A DNA stretch of 64,000 nucleotides from Kingella potus (GCF_900451175.1 NZ_UGJJ01000001.1:620001-684000), one strand, 5' to 3'; counted from the first letter of the stretch, positions 1 to 9,866 are shown. The notes: generated from the letters alone by a model not told the origin. Numbers and translations: made by a program.

Positions 1-714
1 GGCGGCGGCGCGGCGCAGCGTGAGCAGGGTGTGGATGCCGCTGTCGATTTCGGGATGGTAGTCGGCGCGTTGCGGCACGCCGAAGAGCGCGTCCACTTCG
101 GGCAGCACGGTTTTGAGTGCGCCGCATTCGCGCAGTACTTCTATCATGCGTTCGGGATGTTTCTCCATCAGGCCTTTGGCCAGCTCTTTCCAAACGCGCT
201 CGGGCACAAGCGCGCGTGCTTCGCCGTTTTCCACCATGCCGCGCATCAGGGCTGCGGTTTCGGGGGCAACGGCAAAGCCGTAGCGGGCGGCGAAACGGGC
301 GGTACGCAGGATGCGGACGGGATCTTCGGCAAAAGCGGGGGATACGTGGCGCAGGATTTTGTTGCGCAGATCGGCCTGTCCGCCGAAGGGGTCGATGACG
401 GTGCCGTCCGCATCCTGCGCCATGGCGTTGATGGTCAGATCGCGGCGCATCAGATCCTGTTCGAGGGTAACGTCGGGTTCGGCGTAGCAGGAAAAGCCGC
501 TGTAGCCTTTGCCGGTTTTGCGCTCGGTGCGTGCCAGAGCGTATTCTTCATGGGTAATCGGATGAAGGAAAACGGGAAAATCGCGGCCGACGGGTTTGTA
601 GCCCCGCCTGACCAGCGTATCCGGATGACCGCCGACCACCACCCAGTCCCGATCCTGTACTTCAAGGCCGAGCAATGCGTCGCGCACCGCGCCGCCGACG
701 AGATAGGTTTTCAT
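1..714 (-). CDS. cca: CCA-adding enzyme (tRNA nucleotidyltransferase), partial
   Basis: This enzyme adds or repairs the 3' CCA end of tRNAs in the cytoplasm. The gene runs off the left edge, so only the N-terminal 238 codons are present. The start is the ATG at 714. The translation begins MKTYLVGGAVRDALLG and continues with RDWVVVGG, the nucleotidyltransferase signature, then RRDLTINAMAQD and EDPVRILRTARFAARYGF. These follow E. coli Cca almost position for position, including LFGVP and HPEIDSGIHT near the cut. The C-terminal HD-type region seen in E. coli would lie outside the window. There are no stops or frameshifts in the visible part. Confidence 0.96.
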   Translation of the reverse strand, partial: MKTYLVGGAVRDALLGLEVQDRDWVVVGGHPDTLVRRGYKPVGRDFPVFLHPITHEEYALARTERKTGKGYSGFSCYAEPDVTLEQDLMRRDLTINAMAQDADGTVIDPFGGQADLRNKILRHVSPAFAEDPVRILRTARFAARYGFAVAPETAALMRGMVENGEARALVPERVWKELAKGLMEKHPERMIEVLRECGALKTVLPEVDALFGVPQRADYHPEIDSGIHTLLTLRRAAA

Positions 715-825
715 AATCTGCCTTTTTTCAGATAAGAATGCTGTCGATTATACGCAAAAGGCCGTCTGAAAGTGGGGATACTTTCTGTTTGCAGGTTGCG
801 CTCCGGCTTGTTTGCAGCAGGGAAT

Positions 826-1592
826 GCGTGCGTCGCTGCGCGACACACCCTACACGGGTTCGGTGCGGGAAAAAAGCAAAATAGGCCGTCTGAAAACCGT
901 CATTTCGTTTTTTCAGACGGCCTCTGCCGCGAAAGTAGGGTGTGTCGCCCTGAGGCGACGCACGCGGTCTTTGCCACATAACGGCAAGAGACAGTCTGAA
1001 ACCTGAAAACGCGTGCGTCGCTGCGCGACACACCCTACGCAGGTTCGGTACGGAAAACGGCAAAAGAGGCCGTCTGAAAACCGTTATTTTGTTTTTTCAG
1101 ACGGCCTCTGCCGCGAAAGTAGGGTGTGTCGCCCCGAAGCGGCGCACGCGCTCTTGGTGTGCATACAACACTCCAAACAAACCGCAAAGCCGCGTGCGTC
1201 GCTGTGCGACACACCCTACGCGGGTTCGGTGCGGGAAAAAAGCAAAATAGGCCGTCTGAAAACCGTCATTTCGTTTTTTCAGACGGCCTCTGCCGCGAAA
1301 GTAGGGTGTGTCGCCCTGAGGCGACGCACGCGGTCTTTGCCACATAACGGCAAGAGACAGTCTGAAACCTGAAAACGCGTGCGTCGCTGCGCGACACCCT
1401 ACGCGGGTTCGGTACGGAAAACGGCAAAAGAGGCCGTCTGAAAACCGTCATTTCGTCTTTTTCAGACGGCCTCTGTCGCGAAGCTAGGGTATGCCGCCCT
1501 GAGGCGGCGCACGCGGTCTTTGCCACATAACGGCAAGAGACAGTCTGAAACCTGAAAACGCGTGCGTCGCTGCGCGACACACCCTACGTGGG
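826..1592. repeat. Array of GTAG-type REP hairpins with uptake-sequence pairs
   Basis: The interval between cca and the TonB receptor holds no gene. It is an alternation of two kinds of hairpin. One has the form GTAGGGTGTGTCGCC-loop-GGCGACGCACGC, either direct or inverted: about nine half-units start near 826, 935, 1010, 1119, 1191, 1301, 1377, 1483 and 1559. The other is an inverted pair of the AG uptake sequence, for example about 887-924 and 1252-1289. The block 826-1008 recurs almost unchanged at 1191-1374, which shows segmental duplication. Each half-unit starts with GTAG followed by an imperfect palindrome with one recurrent mismatch, which is the layout of REP elements. Confidence 0.8.
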
Positions 1593-1613
1593 TTCGGTGC
1601 GGAAAACGGCAAA

Positions 1614-1657
1614 AGAGGCCGTCTGAAAACCTTAAAACAGGTTTTCAGACGGCCTCT
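1614..1657 (-). terminator. Uptake-sequence hairpin terminator of the TonB receptor gene
   Basis: Two inverted AG uptake sequences extended to AGAGGCCGTCTGAAAACCT form a long stem immediately 3' of the receptor stop codon. A T run follows in the minus-strand direction. Paired uptake sequences acting as intrinsic terminators are well known in Neisseria. Confidence 0.8.
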
Positions 1658-1674
1658 CTTTTATTTATTCCGCA

Positions 1675-4095
1675 TTAGAAACGCCAGCCTGCTTTAAGCG
1701 TGTAGCTGCGCGGCGTGCCGTAGAAATTGTTGCGCGAACGGGTGCGGTAGGCATTGTTTTCAAAATAGATTTTGTCGCCCAGGTTTTTGCCGATCAGGCT
1801 GACGTAGGCGTTTTTGTTTATGCGGTACTGCACGTGTCCGCTCCAAACGGCGTAGCCGCCCTGGCTGATGTTGTAGAGGCTGGAGGTTTTGCTTTGGGCG
1901 TTTACGCCTGCACCGATTTGCCATTTGCCGCCGGGCAGGGTGTAGCTGGTATACAGGCGGAACATATGCTGCGGGGTGTGGCGGCTGAAGTTGAGGTCTT
2001 CGTCCCAGGCTCTGCCCAGGCATTCGACTTCGGTGAAGGTGTTCCAGTCGAAGCATCTTCTTTTCGGCTTTTCGGCACGCGAATAGCGGCTTTTGTTATA
2101 GGTGTAGCCGGCGAAAATCTGCCAGTCCGGCGTGAGGCTGCCGGCCAGTTCCGCATCGATGCCCTGGCTGATGACGCGGCCGACGGGGTTCATGGCGGTC
2201 ATGAAGTTGTTGTCGACGACGGCGATACCACGGTTTTTCTGGACGATGCGGAACAGGCTGACCGAGGCGTTGAGTTTGTTGTCGAACAAGGCCGCTTTCC
2301 AGCCGACTTCCAGATTGTTGCCCAATACGGGCGGCAGCAGGTTGCGGTGGGTGGTGTCGGTGTTTTCCTGCGGTTTGAACACGCCGGTGTAGCTGGCATA
2401 CAGGCTGTGCTGCGGCGTGATGTCGTAGGTGATGCCGGCATAGGGAATCCATTTGCTGCCTTTGAGGTCGGAAAAATGCTCGTAATCGGCACGCGGCAGT
2501 TTGCGTTCGCCGTCCCAAATGTCGAGGATTTTGGCCGAGTGGTTGCGGTAGCGGGTGTAGCGTGCGCCTGCCAGCAGGTGCCATCTGCCCCAGTTGAACC
2601 GGTTGCTGAGGGCAAATCCGTGGTTGCTTGCTTTGTTGTAATAGCTGTTTAAGTCGTAATACAGCACTTGGTTGCCGCCGAAACGGCTGTCGTATACGGT
2701 TTTTTCCGTGCCGTCCAGCTCGTTCCAGTCGGGTTCGGGAACTTCGTCGCCGCGTATGCCGTAAATCGGGTAGCTGTTGTTTTCCAAACGCCAGTAGCCG
2801 CCGTAGTCGGGATAGTATCTTGCCGTTTTGTTCCAATAGCGGGTGAAGCGCGAGCGGGTGTTTTCTTTGTTGAATGTGTAGGCGGCGTAAAAGTCATGTG
2901 TGCCGCCCCACAGGCCGTATTGGCCGGAAAGATCGAATTTGAGGCCGTATTGTTTGTCGGTTTTCTGATAGCGGAACGGGTGTATGGAGTGGGTGCTGCG
3001 CCCGCCTGTCGAGGCCGCGCCCGGCCAGGTAACGGCTTCGGTTACGAATGTGCCGATGCGGCTGTCGGATTTCGTACGGGTGTAATTGGCATCCGCGCCG
3101 GCCTTCCAGCCGTTGTCAAAACCCCATTTGAATTTGGCAAACAGGTTTTTGCGTGCCGATTCGCCGCGCGTCCAGTTTTGGGCAAGATAGGTGTTGCGCG
3201 GCATGATTTCGGGGGTGTTGCCGCATCTTTCGCCAAAGCTGTTTTCAGGATCGACGCAGGGCAGCAATATGCCCGTGAAATCGGGCTTGTCGTGCGATTT
3301 CTGATACAGGCCGCCCAGGCTGAACAGTCCGTTTGCGCCCACGTCGGCTTCGAGTGTGCCGTACAGCACGTTTTTACGGCCGTTTACACGGTCTTTAAAC
3401 GATTCGCTGTGTTCGTGTACGCCGACAACGCGCCCGCGCAAACCCGCCGCAGAGAGCAGGCTGCCCGAAACGTCGAGCATACCGCGCCGCGTACCCCATT
3501 TGTCGAAGCTGGCTTCGCCGATATGCTGGAACTTGGCCGTCGGCCGTTTGCGGATGAGGTTTACCGTGCCGCCCGGCTCGCTCTGCGCCACTGTCAGCCC
3601 GGCCGCGCCGCGCAGGATTTCAACGTGGTCGTAAACCGCCAAATCGGTGTTGGGCGATACTTCGACGTTGTCGCTCAAACCCTGCCGCCCGGCAACATTG
3701 TGGGTAAGGCCGTCTTCGCCGATTTGATCGACAAAAAAGCCCCGCGTCTGAAAACGCAGACGTGAGGCTTCGCGTACGACATTCACACCGGTGGCTGTGT
3801 TGAGCGCGTCGTCCAAGCTGTTGAGGGCGCGGTCGTCAAGCTGGCTGCGGGTCAGCACGCCCACCGACTGCGGCGTGTCTTTTACCGACAAAGCCATGCC
3901 GGTGGCGGTGTTCATATTGTTGATGGTGTAGGACTGCTGCTTTTCGGTGGTGTTGCCGGTGCGCCTGCCGCTTACTTTCACTTCTTCAAGAACGGCTTGA
4001 ACGGCATCCCCGCCGTTTTGCGCATAGGCCGTCTGAACAGCGGCGGCCAGCAGCAGGGCGGGGATTTTGTAACGCGGACATGCTGGAATAGCCAT
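1675..4095 (-). CDS. TonB-dependent siderophore receptor
   Basis: This is an outer-membrane ferric-siderophore receptor driven by TonB. The protein is about 806 residues, the usual size for the FhuE/FpvA/FoxA-like group. It has a signal peptide ending near AVQTAYA. The plug domain follows, with VKDTPQSVGVLTRSQLDD, RGFFVDQIGEDG, VEILRGAAGLTVAQSEPGGTVNLIRKRP and the siderophore-receptor pattern. A long beta-barrel ends in KAGWRF with the terminal aromatic residue expected for OMP insertion. Two adjacent ATGs (4098 and 4095) are possible. An AAGGA motif lies 7 nt before the second and only 4 nt before the first, so 4095 is preferred. The siderophore cannot be deduced. The nearest siderophore-type ABC genes are about 33 kb away. 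Confidence 0.93.
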   Translation of the reverse strand: MAIPACPRYKIPALLLAAAVQTAYAQNGGDAVQAVLEEVKVSGRRTGNTTEKQQSYTINNMNTATGMALSVKDTPQSVGVLTRSQLDDRALNSLDDALNTATGVNVVREASRLRFQTRGFFVDQIGEDGLTHNVAGRQGLSDNVEVSPNTDLAVYDHVEILRGAAGLTVAQSEPGGTVNLIRKRPTAKFQHIGEASFDKWGTRRGMLDVSGSLLSAAGLRGRVVGVHEHSESFKDRVNGRKNVLYGTLEADVGANGLFSLGGLYQKSHDKPDFTGILLPCVDPENSFGERCGNTPEIMPRNTYLAQNWTRGESARKNLFAKFKWGFDNGWKAGADANYTRTKSDSRIGTFVTEAVTWPGAASTGGRSTHSIHPFRYQKTDKQYGLKFDLSGQYGLWGGTHDFYAAYTFNKENTRSRFTRYWNKTARYYPDYGGYWRLENNSYPIYGIRGDEVPEPDWNELDGTEKTVYDSRFGGNQVLYYDLNSYYNKASNHGFALSNRFNWGRWHLLAGARYTRYRNHSAKILDIWDGERKLPRADYEHFSDLKGSKWIPYAGITYDITPQHSLYASYTGVFKPQENTDTTHRNLLPPVLGNNLEVGWKAALFDNKLNASVSLFRIVQKNRGIAVVDNNFMTAMNPVGRVISQGIDAELAGSLTPDWQIFAGYTYNKSRYSRAEKPKRRCFDWNTFTEVECLGRAWDEDLNFSRHTPQHMFRLYTSYTLPGGKWQIGAGVNAQSKTSSLYNISQGGYAVWSGHVQYRINKNAYVSLIGKNLGDKIYFENNAYRTRSRNNFYGTPRSYTLKAGWRF

Positions 4096-4126
4096 CATCT
4101 CATCCTTACAAAAATTTTCCTCAAAA

Positions 4127-4169
4127 AATAATTGTCGTTAATTATTAAATAATGGAAAATTTATGTCAA
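4127..4169 (-). promoter_or_regulatory. Promoter with Fur-like inverted repeat for the TonB receptor
   Basis: On the minus strand a perfect -35 TTGACA (4169-4164) is followed after 17 bp by AATAAT (4146-4141). An AT-rich inverted repeat, AATAATT-6 nt-AATTATT (4127-4146), overlaps the -10 hexamer. This resembles a Fur operator in position and base composition but matches the 19-bp consensus only about half way. Iron repression is an inference. Confidence 0.55.
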
Positions 4170-4187
4170 GGATGAGATTGAGTCCTG

Positions 4188-7100
4188 CTAATCCCCCATC
4201 GCCATCAGGCTGGCGTTGCCGCCTGCGGTGGTGGTGTTGATGCTGCACGAGACTTCTTCAAACACTTGCAGGATGTCGAGGCCGCCGGCGGAAGGCAGGA
4301 TGCGGACGAGTGCACCGCCGCCTGCGGCCAGTTTCTGCCTGAGTTCGGTATCCAGCGGATCGAGGGCGGCAATGTGGACGGCACCGCTGGTTTCCGGCTG
4401 GCTGCTGACCAAGAGCAGTTCGCCGAATGCGTCGGCATGGGCGGCAAGCGGATGGCCGGTACCGACAACGGCCTGTATGCCGGAAGCGGCAAGCTGGGCA
4501 AGCGCGGCGAAGCTGCGGTCGAGGTCGCCGCCGTGTATCCAGACGCGCTTGGGCGCACGCCATGCGGCGGCGTTGCTTTCGCCGGTGGGGCCGGTAAGCA
4601 GGGCTTCTGCACCGCGCAGGGTGCGGAAGCGCGCCTGGCCGAGGGCGGCGGCGGCGGCGAGCTTCTGCTCCTGGGCCAGCGGCAGGCTGTGCAGCAGGGC
4701 TTCCAGTTTTTTCAGCGCGGCTTCATCTGCCTGTCCGGGCCGGGTCAGTTCGGGCGGCATCCAGTAGTTCAGGCGGCTGAGGCGTTGCAGATAGAAGGGG
4801 CCGCCTGCTTTGGGGCCGGTGCCGGAAAGGCCGTGGCCGCCGAAAGGCTGCACGCCGACTACTGCGCCGACGATGTTGCGGTTGACATAGACGTTGCCCG
4901 CTTCGATGCGGCTGCGGATGTATTCCACCGTGCTGTCGATGCGGCTGTGGATGCCGTGGGTCAGCGCGTAGCCTTTGCTGTTGATTTGGTCGAGCAGGCT
5001 GTCCAGCTCTTCTGCACGGTAGCGGACGACGTGCAGCACGGGGCCGAACACTTCGCGTTGCAGCTCGCCCAAGTCGTTCAGTTCAAACAGGATCGGGCAG
5101 ACAAAGGTGGCGTTTTCGGGATCGGTGCCGAGTGCGGTTTTGACTTCGTGGTAGGACTTGGCCGCGCCTTTCATTTTGTTGATGTGGGCAAGCAGGTTCT
5201 GCTGTGCTTCGGCATCGATCACGGGGCCGACATCGGTGTCGAGGTGTTCGGGGTTGCCGACGACCAGTTCGTCCATCGCGCCTTTGATCATGGCAATCAT
5301 GTGGTCGGCCACGTCTTCCTGCACGCAGAGGATGCGCAGGGCGGAACAGCGTTGTCCGGCGCTGTCGAAGGCGGAGTTGATCACATCGGCGCAAACCTGC
5401 TCGGGCAGGGCGGTGGAATCCACAATCATGGCGTTCTGGCCGCCGGTTTCGGCGATGAGGACAGTGTTGTCGCTGCGTTTGGCCAGGGTTTGGTTGATGA
5501 GGCGGGCGACTTCGGTGGAGCCGGTGAAAATCACGCCGCCGATGCGTTCGTCCTGCGTGAGTGCCGCGCCGACGTCGCCTGCGCCGAGTACGAGTTGCAG
5601 GGCTTGTGCGGGGATGCCGGCCTCGTGCATCAGTTTGACGGCATAGAAGGCGATGAGGTTGGTCTGCTCGGCAGGTTTGGCGACAACGGTGTTGCCTGCG
5701 GCAAGCGCGGCGGCAACTTCGCCGGTGAAGATGGCCAGCGGGAAGTTCCACGGGCTGATGGCGACGATGGTGCCGACGGCATGGGCATCTTTTAGAAGCT
5801 GTTCGGCCTGGTCGGCATAGTAGCGGCAGAAATCGACGGCTTCGCGCACTTCGGCAATGGCGTTGTTCAGCGTTTTGCCCGCCTCGCGCACGGCCAGCAT
5901 CATCAGTGCGGGGGTGTGCTGCTCGAGCAGGTCGGCAAAGCGGCGCAGGACGGCGGCGCGTTCGGCGGCGGGGGTGCCGCCCCAGGATTTCTGCGCGGCC
6001 ACGGCGGCGGCCACGGCTTCTTTGGCGGTGTCGGCATCGGCGAAGCTGACCGTGCCGACAATGTCGCTGTGGTCGGCCGGGTTTTTCACTTCGCCTGCGC
6101 TTTGTGCGGCACGGGCTTTGCCGTTGATGACGGAGGCAGCCTGAAACTTTTCTGCGGCGGCGGCGTTCATGTCGGCTTGCAGCTTTTGCAGGACGTTTTC
6201 GTTGCTCAAATCCACGCCGTGCGAATTCAGACGGCCTTCTCCGTAGAGTTTGCGCGGCAGCGGCAGCGCGGGGTGCAGGTGGATGCCTTCCTGTTCGACA
6301 GTCTCGAACGGGCTGCGGATGAGTTGGTCTATGCTGATGTTTTCATCGACGATCTGATTGACGAACGAGGTGTTCGCGCCGTTTTCCAGCAGGCGGCGCA
6401 CCAGATAGGCCAACAGGGTTTCGTGCGTACCGACGGGGGCGTATACGCGCACGCGGCGGCCGAGGTTCTGCGGGCCGACCACTTGGTCGTACAGGGTTTC
6501 GCCCATACCGTGCAGACACTGGTGTTCGAAATCTTTGCCTTTGCCCATCTGGTAGATGGCGGCCAGCGTGTAGGCGTTGTGGGTGGCAAACTGGGGGAAC
6601 ACGGCATCCTGCGCGTCCAGCAGTTTGCGGGCGCAGGCCAGATAGGAGATGTCGGTGTGGACTTTGCGGGTGTACACGGGATAGCCGTCGAGGCCGTCTA
6701 CCTGCGCCCATTTGATTTCGCTGTCCCAATACGCGCCTTTTACCAGACGGATCATCAGCTTCTGATTGTGGCGGCGGGCAAGGTCGATCAGATAGTCGAT
6801 AACGAAGGGGCAGCGTTTCTGATAGGCCTGCACCACGAAACCGATGCCGTTGTAGCCGGCCAGATCGGGATCGGACACCAAACCCTCCATCAGATCCAAG
6901 GAAAGTTCGAGGCGGTTGGCTTCTTCCGCGTCGATGTTGATGCCGATGTCGTACTGTTTGCCCAAGAGATACAGCTCTTTCAGGCGCGGCAGCAGCTCTT
7001 TCATCACGCGGTCGTGCTGGGCGCGGGAATAGCGCGGATGGATGGCGGAGAGTTTGACGGAAATGCCGTTGCCCTCGTACACGCCCTGCCCTGCCGCGTC

Positions 7101-7793
7101 TTTGCCGATGGCGTGGATGGCATCTTTATAATCTTTGAAGTAACGCTGTGCGTCGGCTTCGGTCATTGCGGCTTCGCCGAGCATATCGAAAGAATAGCGG
7201 TAGCCCATTTTTTCGCGCTCTTTGCCGTTTTGCAGGGCTTCTTCGATGGTTTGTCCGGTTACGAACTGTTTGCCCAGCATCCGCATGGCGTAATCCATGG
7301 CTTTGCGGATCACCGGTTCGCCGCCTTTGCCCAAAAGGCGGGTGAGTGCCGAACCCAGGCTGTCGTCGCTGCCCGGCGTGGTCAGTTTGCCGGTAACCAG
7401 CAGCCCCCACGCGGCGGCATTGACGAACATGGACGGGCTGTTGCCCAAATGGCTTTTCCAGTCGCCTTCGGAGAGTTTGTCCCGAATGAGTTTGTTGCGG
7501 GTTTCTTTGTCGGGGATGCGCAGCAGGGCTTCTGCCAGGCACATCAGGGCAACGCCCTCTTCGCTGGACAGGGAAAATTCGTGCATCAGCGCGTCCACGC
7601 CGCTGGCCTTGGTGCGGTTGGCGCGCACCTGGGCAACAAGGCGGCGGGCGAGTTCGTCGGCATCTCTGCGTTCTTCGCCGCTCATCTGCGCACGTTGCAG
7701 CATATCGTTTACCGCTTCGATTTCGTCGCGGCGGTAGGCATCGGTAACTGCTTGCCGCAGGGAGGTTTGTGTCGGAAAGGCAAAATCGAACAT
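4188..7793 (-). CDS. putA: Bifunctional proline dehydrogenase / delta-1-pyrroline-5-carboxylate dehydrogenase
   Basis: PutA oxidises proline to glutamate in two steps, using FAD and then NAD+. The protein has 1201 residues. The proline dehydrogenase barrel includes NIDAEEANRLELSLDL near 285-301 and RLVKGAYWDSEIK near 349-361. The aldehyde dehydrogenase domain has SPWNFPLAIFTGE near 680, the general-base region ETGGQNAM with Glu782, and the catalytic cysteine in AGQRCSA at Cys816. A C-terminal domain follows, ending TTTAGGNASLMAMGD. The N-terminal ribbon-helix-helix repressor domain of E. coli PutA is absent, so this is a type B enzyme that should not regulate its own operon. GGAGA precedes the ATG. 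One uptake sequence is translated in frame as EGRLNS near residue 519. Confidence 0.97.
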   Translation of the reverse strand: MFDFAFPTQTSLRQAVTDAYRRDEIEAVNDMLQRAQMSGEERRDADELARRLVAQVRANRTKASGVDALMHEFSLSSEEGVALMCLAEALLRIPDKETRNKLIRDKLSEGDWKSHLGNSPSMFVNAAAWGLLVTGKLTTPGSDDSLGSALTRLLGKGGEPVIRKAMDYAMRMLGKQFVTGQTIEEALQNGKEREKMGYRYSFDMLGEAAMTEADAQRYFKDYKDAIHAIGKDAAGQGVYEGNGISVKLSAIHPRYSRAQHDRVMKELLPRLKELYLLGKQYDIGINIDAEEANRLELSLDLMEGLVSDPDLAGYNGIGFVVQAYQKRCPFVIDYLIDLARRHNQKLMIRLVKGAYWDSEIKWAQVDGLDGYPVYTRKVHTDISYLACARKLLDAQDAVFPQFATHNAYTLAAIYQMGKGKDFEHQCLHGMGETLYDQVVGPQNLGRRVRVYAPVGTHETLLAYLVRRLLENGANTSFVNQIVDENISIDQLIRSPFETVEQEGIHLHPALPLPRKLYGEGRLNSHGVDLSNENVLQKLQADMNAAAAEKFQAASVINGKARAAQSAGEVKNPADHSDIVGTVSFADADTAKEAVAAAVAAQKSWGGTPAAERAAVLRRFADLLEQHTPALMMLAVREAGKTLNNAIAEVREAVDFCRYYADQAEQLLKDAHAVGTIVAISPWNFPLAIFTGEVAAALAAGNTVVAKPAEQTNLIAFYAVKLMHEAGIPAQALQLVLGAGDVGAALTQDERIGGVIFTGSTEVARLINQTLAKRSDNTVLIAETGGQNAMIVDSTALPEQVCADVINSAFDSAGQRCSALRILCVQEDVADHMIAMIKGAMDELVVGNPEHLDTDVGPVIDAEAQQNLLAHINKMKGAAKSYHEVKTALGTDPENATFVCPILFELNDLGELQREVFGPVLHVVRYRAEELDSLLDQINSKGYALTHGIHSRIDSTVEYIRSRIEAGNVYVNRNIVGAVVGVQPFGGHGLSGTGPKAGGPFYLQRLSRLNYWMPPELTRPGQADEAALKKLEALLHSLPLAQEQKLAAAAALGQARFRTLRGAEALLTGPTGESNAAAWRAPKRVWIHGGDLDRSFAALAQLAASGIQAVVGTGHPLAAHADAFGELLLVSSQPETSGAVHIAALDPLDTELRQKLAAGGGALVRILPSAGGLDILQVFEEVSCSINTTTAGGNASLMAMGD

Positions 7794-8180
7794 TTTTCGG
7801 GTTCTCCAGGGGTTTCGATAGTGTTTTCAGACGGCCTCCTCAGGCCGCCCGAACGGTTTGGAATGCTTCTTTTCGGGTATGCGGACAAAATTACGTCCCG
7901 CACACGGATACGGTTTATCGTAAACAATCCGGCCTGTGCAAACAAGCGGATTGCAAAGCAGGTTTGCACAAGGTCAAATCATTTTTTTTCCGGCGGCTGC
8001 CAAACGGAAAACCGGCCGTACGGCACGGTGCGGAATATTGAGGCCGTCTGAAAAACAGATTCCCCGCGCAGGCATGGCCGGAAGATTACTTTCCATCCTG
8101 CCGGACATTTGTTTTCAGACGGCCTCAAAACGGATTTTCAGGCTGCCCCGCCCGAACGGCAAGACAGCCTGAAACCTGTT
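7794..8180. other. putP-putA intergenic region
   Basis: These 387 bp contain no convincing gene. They hold a single uptake sequence near 7825 and a widely spaced inverted uptake-sequence pair at about 8041-8128, which may end putP transcription. I see no strong promoter, although putA probably needs one here because of the distance from putP. Confidence 0.5.
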
Positions 8181-9722
8181 TTATTTCGCCGTGCGGTAGT
8201 CGGCATCCGCTTTGGCAAAGCGTTCCCGCACTTCCTGCGACGGCTCTTTGCCCAGCAGCGACACAGCCACTGCCACCAGGGCGCAGACGATAAAGCCGGG
8301 AACGATTTCATAGACGGTTGCCCAGCCGCCCGCCTCATTGGCGAGTTTGGCCGCTTCCAATGCGGGCTTTTTCACAAATTCCGCCCACAGCACCACGGTC
8401 AGTGCGCCGGCCGCCATGCCGGCGAGTGCGCCGGAGGCAGTAATGCGGTTCCACAGCACCGACAGAATCACAACCGGGCCGAACGCCGCGCCGAAGCCCG
8501 CCCAGGCATAGGCCACCAGACCCAGCACTTTGCTGTTCGGGTCGGAAGCAATCAGAATCGACACCACGGCAATCGCCAACACCATAATGCGCCCGATCCA
8601 CACCAATTCCTGCTGCGGGGCGTTTTTACGCAGAAAGCCTTTGTAGAAGTCTTCGGTAATCGCGCTGGAACACACCAGAAGCTGGCAGGACAGGGTAGAC
8701 ATCACCGCCGCCAGAATCGCGCTCAGAATCACGCCGGCAATCCACGGGTTGAACAACAGCGTGGCAAGGGCGATGAACACGCGCTCGTGGTTGCCTTTCA
8801 TTGCCGCCACCTGTTCGGGATGCGCACCGAAATAGGGAATGCCGAAGTAGCCCACGGCCACCGCGCCGCCCAAGCACAGAATCATCCAAGTCATACCGAT
8901 GCGGCGGGCGGACACCAGCGATTTCGCGCTTTCGGCCGCCATAAAGCGTGCCAGAATGTGCGGCTGGCCGAAATAGCCCAAGCCCCATGCAGCGGTGGAA
9001 ACAATGCCGACAAAAGTCGTACCGGCCAGCAGGCTGCCGTATTCCTTGCCGGTTTCTGCGGCCATGCTCTGCATGGCGGCGGACATCTGATCCGCCCCGC
9101 CCAAGCCCAGATACACCATTATCGGAGTCAGGATCAGCGCGAAAATCATCAGCGAGGCTTGCAGGGTGTCCGTCCAGCTCACGGCCAGAAAGCCGCCGAG
9201 GAAGGTATAGATGATGGTTGCGCCCGCACCCAGCCACATGGCCTGGGTATAGCTCATGCCCTCAAACAGGCTTTGGAACAGGGTGGCACCGGCCACGATG
9301 CCGGAAGCGCAGTAAATCGTGAAGAAAAACAAAATGATGACGGCAGACACCACCTTCATCAGATGTCCACCCGCACCGAAGCGGTGGAAAAAGTAATCCG
9401 GCAGCGTCAGCGCATTGTTGGCGTATTCGGTATGCACGCGCAGGCGGCCGGCCACCAGCAGCCAGTTGAAATACGCGCCCACGGTCAGGCCGATGGCAAT
9501 CCACGCCTCGCTCAGGCCGCTCAGGTAAATGGCTCCGGGCAGACCCATCAGCAGCCAGCCGGACATATCGGACGCGCCCGCCGACATGGCGGTAACAAAC
9601 GGCCCCAGGCTGCGGCCGCCGAGAATGTAGTCGTCGAAATTCCGGGTGGAAAAATAGGCCGCGAGGCCGATGAGGAGAACCGCTATCAGATAGATAGCGA
9701 AGGTAACGTACATGGGATTCAT
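8181..9722 (-). CDS. putP: Sodium/proline symporter
   Basis: PutP imports proline with Na+ through the inner membrane and belongs to the SSS family. The 513-residue product matches E. coli PutP over its whole length: STRNFDDYILGGRSLGPFVTA, SAGASDMSGWLLMGLPGA, GYFGQPHILARFMAAES and AGFGAAFGPVVILSV. About 13 hydrophobic segments can be seen. The open frame continues upstream to 9875, but the ATG at 9722 (MNPMYVTF) aligns with the family start. In addition, a sigma-70 promoter lies between the two possible starts. The gene lies upstream of putA on the same strand, so uptake and breakdown of proline are encoded together. Confidence 0.96.
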   Translation of the reverse strand: MNPMYVTFAIYLIAVLLIGLAAYFSTRNFDDYILGGRSLGPFVTAMSAGASDMSGWLLMGLPGAIYLSGLSEAWIAIGLTVGAYFNWLLVAGRLRVHTEYANNALTLPDYFFHRFGAGGHLMKVVSAVIILFFFTIYCASGIVAGATLFQSLFEGMSYTQAMWLGAGATIIYTFLGGFLAVSWTDTLQASLMIFALILTPIMVYLGLGGADQMSAAMQSMAAETGKEYGSLLAGTTFVGIVSTAAWGLGYFGQPHILARFMAAESAKSLVSARRIGMTWMILCLGGAVAVGYFGIPYFGAHPEQVAAMKGNHERVFIALATLLFNPWIAGVILSAILAAVMSTLSCQLLVCSSAITEDFYKGFLRKNAPQQELVWIGRIMVLAIAVVSILIASDPNSKVLGLVAYAWAGFGAAFGPVVILSVLWNRITASGALAGMAAGALTVVLWAEFVKKPALEAAKLANEAGGWATVYEIVPGFIVCALVAVAVSLLGKEPSQEVRERFAKADADYRTAK

Positions 9723-9836
9723 GGGATTTCTGCTCTTTCGGATGTTCTTTTTTGAAAATGACAGGCCTGCGCTTGCGGGAAACGCTTTCACGGGAAGATG
9801 AAAACTGTAATTCCTTGTAGCACCTGTTGCGGCGGC

Positions 9837-9866
9837 TTTATACTTGATTACGCTATTTTCTGTCAA
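9837..9866 (-). promoter_or_regulatory. Sigma-70 promoter of putP
   Basis: On the minus strand TTGACA (9866-9861) is followed after 18 bp by TATAAA (9842-9837). Transcription would start near 9830, about 108 nt before the putP ATG. Its position downstream of the longer frame start supports the ATG at 9722. Confidence 0.65.

Noticed and set aside
4127..4146. Confident Fur box
   Set aside because: The inverted repeat is well placed, but only about half of the 19-bp consensus matches, so it is kept as a candidate only.
5916..8051. A 711-residue plus-strand frame opposite putA
   Set aside because: It is an antisense shadow of PutA with no recognisable domain or start context.
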